From assembly GCA_944385595.1 (NCBI GenBank), contig CALWXY010000171.1, positions 1 through 16,522 of the forward strand: a DNA stretch of 16,522 bases, in the 5' to 3' direction. A program made the translations under genes and the position numbers. Shown here piece after piece: positions 13,385-16,522 of this stretch (positions are counted from its first letter, which is position 1; each line of letters begins with the position of its first letter). This DNA comes from an uncultured Oscillospiraceae bacterium (lineage in GTDB: Bacteria > Bacillota > Clostridia > Oscillospirales > Oscillospiraceae). The notes under the pieces are model-generated. The model saw nothing but the letters and a program-made list of their open reading frames with translations, searched no databases and was not told the DNA's origin.

Positions 13385-14461
13385 TTATTCAACTGTGAGC
13401 TTGTAGTCGCCGGTGGGGACTATGCCGATGTAGCTGCGGCCGACGCCGAGGGTCAGCTCGCTGCCGTCCTCAAGCGTGTAGTAGAACTGCTCGCCGAGGC
13501 CGTCCCTGTGCCAGGTGATTGGCACATATTTACCGCCGCAGAAGAAGTAGCCTGCGCCCTCGCCGACGAGGTCGACCTCAAGGCGTCCGTAGCCGTCGAG
13601 CACGCGGGTGGGGGCCTCGAGCACGAGGAGGTTGGCGAAGGGGACGGAGTCGCCGGTGTCGCCGTCCTTGTACTCGCTGCCGTACTGGGACATTATGTAT
13701 GCCCCCTCGTCGCTGTGATAGGCGAAGCTGCTGGTCTTCCATGAGCCGAAGACAAGCTCTATGCTCTCGGCGGTCTCGCCGTCCTCGGGCGCGGCGTCCT
13801 CGGAGAAGCTGAGGCCGAAGTCATACGGCTCGTCGCTCTTGAGGGATATGCCGCGCTCCTCGGCGTAGGCGAGCAGGTCGTCGGAGTCGAGGAAGAGGCT
13901 GTGCTCAAGGCCGTTGGCAATGCGGGAGCTGTCGCGGTAGTAATAGGAGCCGGCGTTCGCGCCGCGGACGCCGTCGAGGTTGTCCGCGCCTTTGGAGCTG
14001 ATGTCGGAATAGGCCTGGTCGCTTCCGCCCGCGTGGACTATGAGGGCGTCATAGCTGAGGCCAATCTCAAGGTAATACGGTCTGAGGGAGCGCATGGTGC
14101 CAAAGCGCTCTGTGGCCGTGGGATTGGTGACTATGAACATCATGCGGGTGAGGCCGCCCTCGGCCAGCACCTCGTATATCATATCCGCCGCGTCCATGCC
14201 GCACTGGGGCTGGGCGAGCTGGTGGTTGTTAATCATAATCGCGAGGGGTCTGTCGGTGAGCTCCTCGTCTATAATCTCGCCGGTGAGGGGATGGCGCACA
14301 GGCTCAGGCGTGGGGGTGGGAGTCGGCGTCGGGGTGGGCGAGGGGGAGGGCGTGGGCGTGACCTCGGCGGTCTCCAGGGGCTGCTCGGACTCGGTAGCGC
14401 GCGTGGTGCAGGCGGGGAGCAGCAGAGCGAGGGCCAGCACTATCAGAAGCAGTTTTTTCAT
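13385..14461 (-). CDS. DUF3048 (YerB-type) lipoprotein
   Basis: A 358-residue exported lipoprotein. The N-terminus has a basic start (MKK), a hydrophobic stretch and a lipobox LLPAC with the lipidated C18. A low-complexity Thr-Pro/Ser-Pro linker (about residues 36-54) leads into a DUF3048 domain (IMINNHQLAQPQCGMDAADMIYEVL, GTMRSLRPYY, LIVHAGGSDQAY), followed by the C-terminal half with ITWHRDG and VGRSYIGIVP. B. subtilis YerB is the best-known relative; the biochemical role of the family is not established. It sits outside the cell tethered to the membrane. A GAGAGG site lies about 9 bases before the ATG. Divergent from ywlG, with overlapping -35 boxes. Confidence 0.92.
   Translation of the reverse strand: MKKLLLIVLALALLLPACTTRATESEQPLETAEVTPTPSPSPTPTPTPTPTPEPVRHPLTGEIIDEELTDRPLAIMINNHQLAQPQCGMDAADMIYEVLAEGGLTRMMFIVTNPTATERFGTMRSLRPYYLEIGLSYDALIVHAGGSDQAYSDISSKGADNLDGVRGANAGSYYYRDSSRIANGLEHSLFLDSDDLLAYAEERGISLKSDEPYDFGLSFSEDAAPEDGETAESIELVFGSWKTSSFAYHSDEGAYIMSQYGSEYKDGDTGDSVPFANLLVLEAPTRVLDGYGRLEVDLVGEGAGYFFCGGKYVPITWHRDGLGEQFYYTLEDGSELTLGVGRSYIGIVPTGDYKLTVE
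14300..14356 (-). repeat. Short tandem repeat encoding the Thr-Pro/Ser-Pro linker
   Basis: Repeated ACN-CCN codon pairs (GGNGT-type on the plus strand) encode the proline-rich spacer between the lipid anchor and the DUF3048 domain. Third bases vary between units, but length change by slippage is possible. Confidence 0.7.
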
Positions 14462-14516
14462 AAGGAATACCTCTCAGAATGTCATCGGCCGTGAATTTCG
14501 ACACAGGCCGACATTT

Positions 14517-14545
14517 ATTTTACTATGCCCGCCCTCTATTGTCAA
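14517..14545 (-). promoter_or_regulatory. Promoter of the DUF3048 lipoprotein gene
   Basis: On the minus strand TTGACA (14540-14545), a 17-base spacer and TAAAAT (14517-14522). Its -35 overlaps that of the ywlG promoter on the other strand. Confidence 0.8.
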
Positions 14546-14567
14546 ACGAATTGATTGGTGGTATCAT
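14539..14567 (+). promoter_or_regulatory. Promoter of ywlG
   Basis: TTGTCA (14539-14544), a 17-base spacer and TATCAT (14562-14567), about 38 bases before the ribosome site's end. The -35 bases are shared with the opposite promoter. Confidence 0.65.
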
Positions 14568-14611
14568 AGCTAAAGTGCCAAAATAATCTCTATTAAATTG
14601 GAGGCTTTTAT

Positions 14612-15157
14612 ATGACTGAAAATAACATCGGAGCGCAGGCCGCTTCCGCCATGCGCGAGCTGCTGGAGGCTGCGCCGCTCCGCCCCGGCGAGCTGGTGGT
14701 CGTCGGCTGCTCGTCCAGCGAGATAGTGGGGCAGAAGATTGGCAAAGGCTCCAGCCCGGAGGCCGCCGCTCAGGTGGTCGACGCCATTATGCCCATACTG
14801 AGAGAGCACGGCCTCGCCCTCGCCGCCCAGTGCTGTGAGCACCTCAACCGCGCCCTGATAGTCGAGCGCGCCACTGCGGAGAAGTTCGGCTATGAGATAG
14901 TCAGCGTCCGCCCCCAGCCGAAGGCCGGCGGCTCATTTGCCACCGCCGTCTACGACAGGATGGACGATCCCGTCGCCGTCGAATTCGTGAAGGCGTCCGC
15001 CGGACTGGACATCGGCTGCACCATGATCGGCATGCATCTCAAGCACGTCGCCGTGCCGCTGCGCCTGCCGACCCGCTATATAGGCGAGGCTCTCGTCCAG
15101 GCTGCAAAGACCAGACCAAAGCTCATTGGCGGCGAGCGAGCGGTATATCCTGATTAA
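14612..15157 (+). CDS. ywlG: YwlG family protein (TIGR01440/DUF436)
   Basis: A 181-residue protein of the conserved Firmicute YwlG family. Typical blocks are the N-terminal LVVVGCSSSEIVGQKIGKGSS, LAAQCCEHLNRALIVER and the C-terminal DIGCTMIGMHLKHVAVPLR and RPKLIGGERAVY. Conserved cysteines are C33, C74, C75 and the one in DIGCT, which hint at metal or redox chemistry, but no function is established for the family. Full length. A TTGGAGG site lies 7 bases before the ATG. It has its own promoter; only a weak AT-rich stem follows it, so transcription may continue into secG. Confidence 0.92.
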   Translation: MTENNIGAQAASAMRELLEAAPLRPGELVVVGCSSSEIVGQKIGKGSSPEAAAQVVDAIMPILREHGLALAAQCCEHLNRALIVERATAEKFGYEIVSVRPQPKAGGSFATAVYDRMDDPVAVEFVKASAGLDIGCTMIGMHLKHVAVPLRLPTRYIGEALVQAAKTRPKLIGGERAVYPD

Positions 15158-15218
15158 AACGCAAAATATTGTGGTTTTAAGCAAAATAGTACTTGAATTT
15201 TCAGAAAAATTGTGCTAG

Positions 15219-15224
15219 TATAAT
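15219..15224 (+). promoter_or_regulatory. Probable -10 box of a secG promoter
   Basis: A perfect TATAAT lies about 40 bases before secG. At 17-base spacing the -35 reads AATTTT; the better match TTGAAT (15193-15198) is 20 bases away. The promoter is plausible but not strong. Confidence 0.5.
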
Positions 15225-15263
15225 CCATGCACTTTGTGAATTATTCTGAAAGGATTGAAATAA

Positions 15264-15485
15264 ATGGCCATTTTCCTCACCGTCATCCAGGTCATCTCCG
15301 CACTCTTCCTCATCTGCGTCGTTCTCCTGCAGTCCGGCAAGAGCGCAGGCCTCTCCGGCGCCATCGCCGGCGGCGCCGACACCTTCCTCTCCAAGTCCAA
15401 GGGCCTCGACGACAAGCTCGCCAAAATGACAAAGTGGGTCGCTCTCGTCTTCGTGCTGCTCACCTTTATACTCAACCTCATCTGA
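15264..15485 (+). CDS. secG: Protein translocase subunit SecG
   Basis: A 73-residue small membrane protein of the Sec translocon that assists SecA-driven export through SecYE. It has two hydrophobic segments (about residues 3-21 and 51-72) joined by a loop with the family features LLQSGKSAGLSGAIAGGADTF. Size is typical for Gram-positive SecG. An AAAGGA site lies 9-10 bases before the ATG, and a terminator follows the stop. In many Firmicutes secG is followed by rnr and smpB; here a metal-responsive regulator follows instead. Confidence 0.95.
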   Translation: MAIFLTVIQVISALFLICVVLLQSGKSAGLSGAIAGGADTFLSKSKGLDDKLAKMTKWVALVFVLLTFILNLI

Positions 15486-15500
15486 GCATCAGGCAGTTTC

Positions 15501-15530
15501 ACAGCCCGAACTGATTGTTCGGGCTGTTTT
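15501..15530 (+). terminator. Rho-independent terminator of secG
   Basis: A perfect 11-bp stem (15501-15511 with 15517-15527), loop TGATT, then TTTT. It lies 23 bases before the next start codon, so the regulator gene either is expressed by readthrough or has a promoter that is hard to see here. Confidence 0.8.
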
Positions 15531-15552
15531 GTATTACTTCGGAGGTGTACGT

Positions 15553-15927
15553 ATGCAGATACGCGAATCCGCTGAAAATTATCTGGAGACCATACTTGTC
15601 CTGCAAAAGCGCCAGGGCACAGTCCGCTCCATTGATATCGTGAACGAGCTGTCGTTCTCAAAGCCCAGCGTCAGCATAGCAATGAAAAATCTCCGCGAGA
15701 ACGGCTATATAGAGATGAGCCGCGACGGTCAAATCAGCCTGCTCGACGCGGGGCGCGAGATTGCCGAGCGCATCTACGAGCGCCACACGCTGCTCACGCT
15801 CTGGCTCACCCACCTCGGCGTCTCAAAGGAGACTGCCGCAGAGGACGCCTGCCGCATCGAGCACGTCATCAGCGCCGAGACTTTCGAGGCGCTCAAACGC
15901 CACGTCGCGCCGGAGGGACAGCTGTGA
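15553..15927 (+). CDS. DtxR/MntR-family metal-dependent transcriptional regulator
   Basis: A 124-residue regulator with an N-terminal winged helix (about residues 1-65, with IDIVNELSFSKPSVSIAMKNLRENGYI as recognition region) and a metal-binding dimer domain; there is no C-terminal SH3-like domain. Such proteins bind Fe(II) or Mn(II) and repress uptake genes. Probable ligands are E12, H78 and C100, E103, H104 in EDACRIEHVIS. The cysteine matches DtxR/IdeR (iron type), where B. subtilis MntR has Glu, while the short length resembles MntR. ATG 15529 is in frame but upstream of GGAGGT (15541-15546); ATG 15553 with 6-base spacing is the start. Its TGA overlaps the next ATG (TGATG), so the amidohydrolase is translationally coupled. 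Confidence 0.88.
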   Translation: MQIRESAENYLETILVLQKRQGTVRSIDIVNELSFSKPSVSIAMKNLRENGYIEMSRDGQISLLDAGREIAERIYERHTLLTLWLTHLGVSKETAAEDACRIEHVISAETFEALKRHVAPEGQL

Positions 15928-16522
15928 TGGAGACTGCAATACTTGAAAAAATCACCGCTCTGCGGCACGAGCTGCACGCCCACCCGGAGCTGTCCATGCA
16001 CGAGGAGGGGACAAAGCGCCGCCTCATCGACTTTCTCAGGGCGAACACCTCGCTTGAGATACGCGACATGGGCCGCTGGTTCTACGCCGTCTATCGCTGT
16101 GGATGCGCCGGCGCGAAGAAGCTCGCAGTCCGTGCCGATTTGGACGCCGTGGCCGTCGCCGAGAGCTTCGAGCTGCCGTACCGCTCGCAAAACCCCGGCG
16201 TCGCGCACAAATGCGGACACGACGGCCACAGCGCCTCGCTCTGCGGCCTCGCTCTGGCGCTTGAGAGCCGCGGAGCCGACAAGGACGTGTTCCTGCTCTT
16301 CCAGCACGCGGAGGAGACGGGGCAGGGAGCCGCTGAGTGCGAGCGCCTCATAGACGACGAGGGAATTGACTCGATTTTCGCCTTCCACAACTGGGAGGGG
16401 CATCCGCTCGGCAGCGTCGTTGTCAGCAGCGGCGTCGTCCAGTGCGCCTCCAAGGGGCTGACGCTGCGCTTCACCGGCAAGGCCGCGCACGCGAGCCAGC
16501 CGGAATCCGGGCACAACCCGGC
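15927..16522 (+). CDS. M20-family amidohydrolase (partial, cut by window end)
   Basis: The first 198 residues of a zinc-dependent M20 peptidase/amidohydrolase of the hippurate or N-acyl-amino-acid hydrolase type. Metal-site motifs are visible in order: HxxPELSxxE near residue 19, RADLDAVAV (69-77), KCGHDGHS with C96 and H98, FQHAEETGQGA with E129 and E130 (catalytic base and ligand), and FAFHNWEGHPLG with H154; the sequence then enters the dimerisation (lid) domain (GKAAHASQPESG). The frame runs off the right edge. Start ATG 15927 shares its A with the regulator's TGA. It is in one operon with the DtxR-type gene. Substrate cannot be told from this part. Confidence 0.9.
   Translation, partial: METAILEKITALRHELHAHPELSMHEEGTKRRLIDFLRANTSLEIRDMGRWFYAVYRCGCAGAKKLAVRADLDAVAVAESFELPYRSQNPGVAHKCGHDGHSASLCGLALALESRGADKDVFLLFQHAEETGQGAAECERLIDDEGIDSIFAFHNWEGHPLGSVVVSSGVVQCASKGLTLRFTGKAAHASQPESGHNP

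Noticed and set aside
15158..15263. A riboswitch or attenuator in the AT-rich gap before secG.
   Set aside because: Only a 5-bp AAAAC/GTTTT stem and two GCAAAATA words are seen; no known riboswitch core or full terminator/antiterminator pair can be drawn.

Overview
The window looks like a chromosomal stretch of a GC-rich member of the Clostridia, most probably an anaerobic Oscillospiraceae- or Christensenellales-like gut bacterium. The evidence is a MurT/GatD pair for lipid II amidation, a CsoR copper sensor, a YerB-type DUF3048 lipoprotein, a YwlG/DUF436 protein, strong AGGAGG ribosome binding sites and consensus sigma-A promoters. The family names are recognised from protein motifs by eye; no database search was run, and the genus is a guess.

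Layout from left to right. (1) The 3' end of an unrecognised gene (1-194, +) converges on a KamA-type radical SAM gene (241-1320, -) across a bidirectional terminator. (2) An HpcH/HpaI-fold aldolase-like gene (1603-2409, +) has a near-consensus promoter, a 14-bp palindrome at the expected transcription start and its own terminator. (3) A metal-export module (2458-4738) holds csoR and a P1B-type ATPase; a long palindrome lies over the ATPase promoter. (4) A five-gene minus-strand operon, murT-gatD-mpg-malQ-glgP (11200 down to 4743), combines peptidoglycan precursor amidation, alkylation repair and glycogen/maltodextrin breakdown; its promoter predicts a leaderless or nearly leaderless murT mRNA. 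(5) A tRNA-Arg(CCG) gene has a strong terminator and is followed by two 105-bp direct repeats with 125-bp period. (6) A thiolase-fold gene and a DUF35 zinc-ribbon/OB gene form a two-gene operon (11813-13337); the thiolase-fold protein has proline where the catalytic cysteine should be. (7) A DUF3048 lipoprotein gene (-) and ywlG (+) diverge from promoters whose -35 boxes overlap. (8) secG, a DtxR/MntR-type regulator and the start of an M20 amidohydrolase (cut by the window end) close the window.

No phage, transposase, CRISPR array or defence system is visible. The most unusual elements are enzyme-family members with altered catalytic residues (thiolase-fold/DUF35 pair, aldolase-like protein, KamA-like protein), the repeats behind the tRNA, and compact promoter architectures (operator over promoter, leaderless start, shared -35). 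Three convergent gene pairs share symmetrical terminators (near 204-237, 4707-4738 and 13345-13380).
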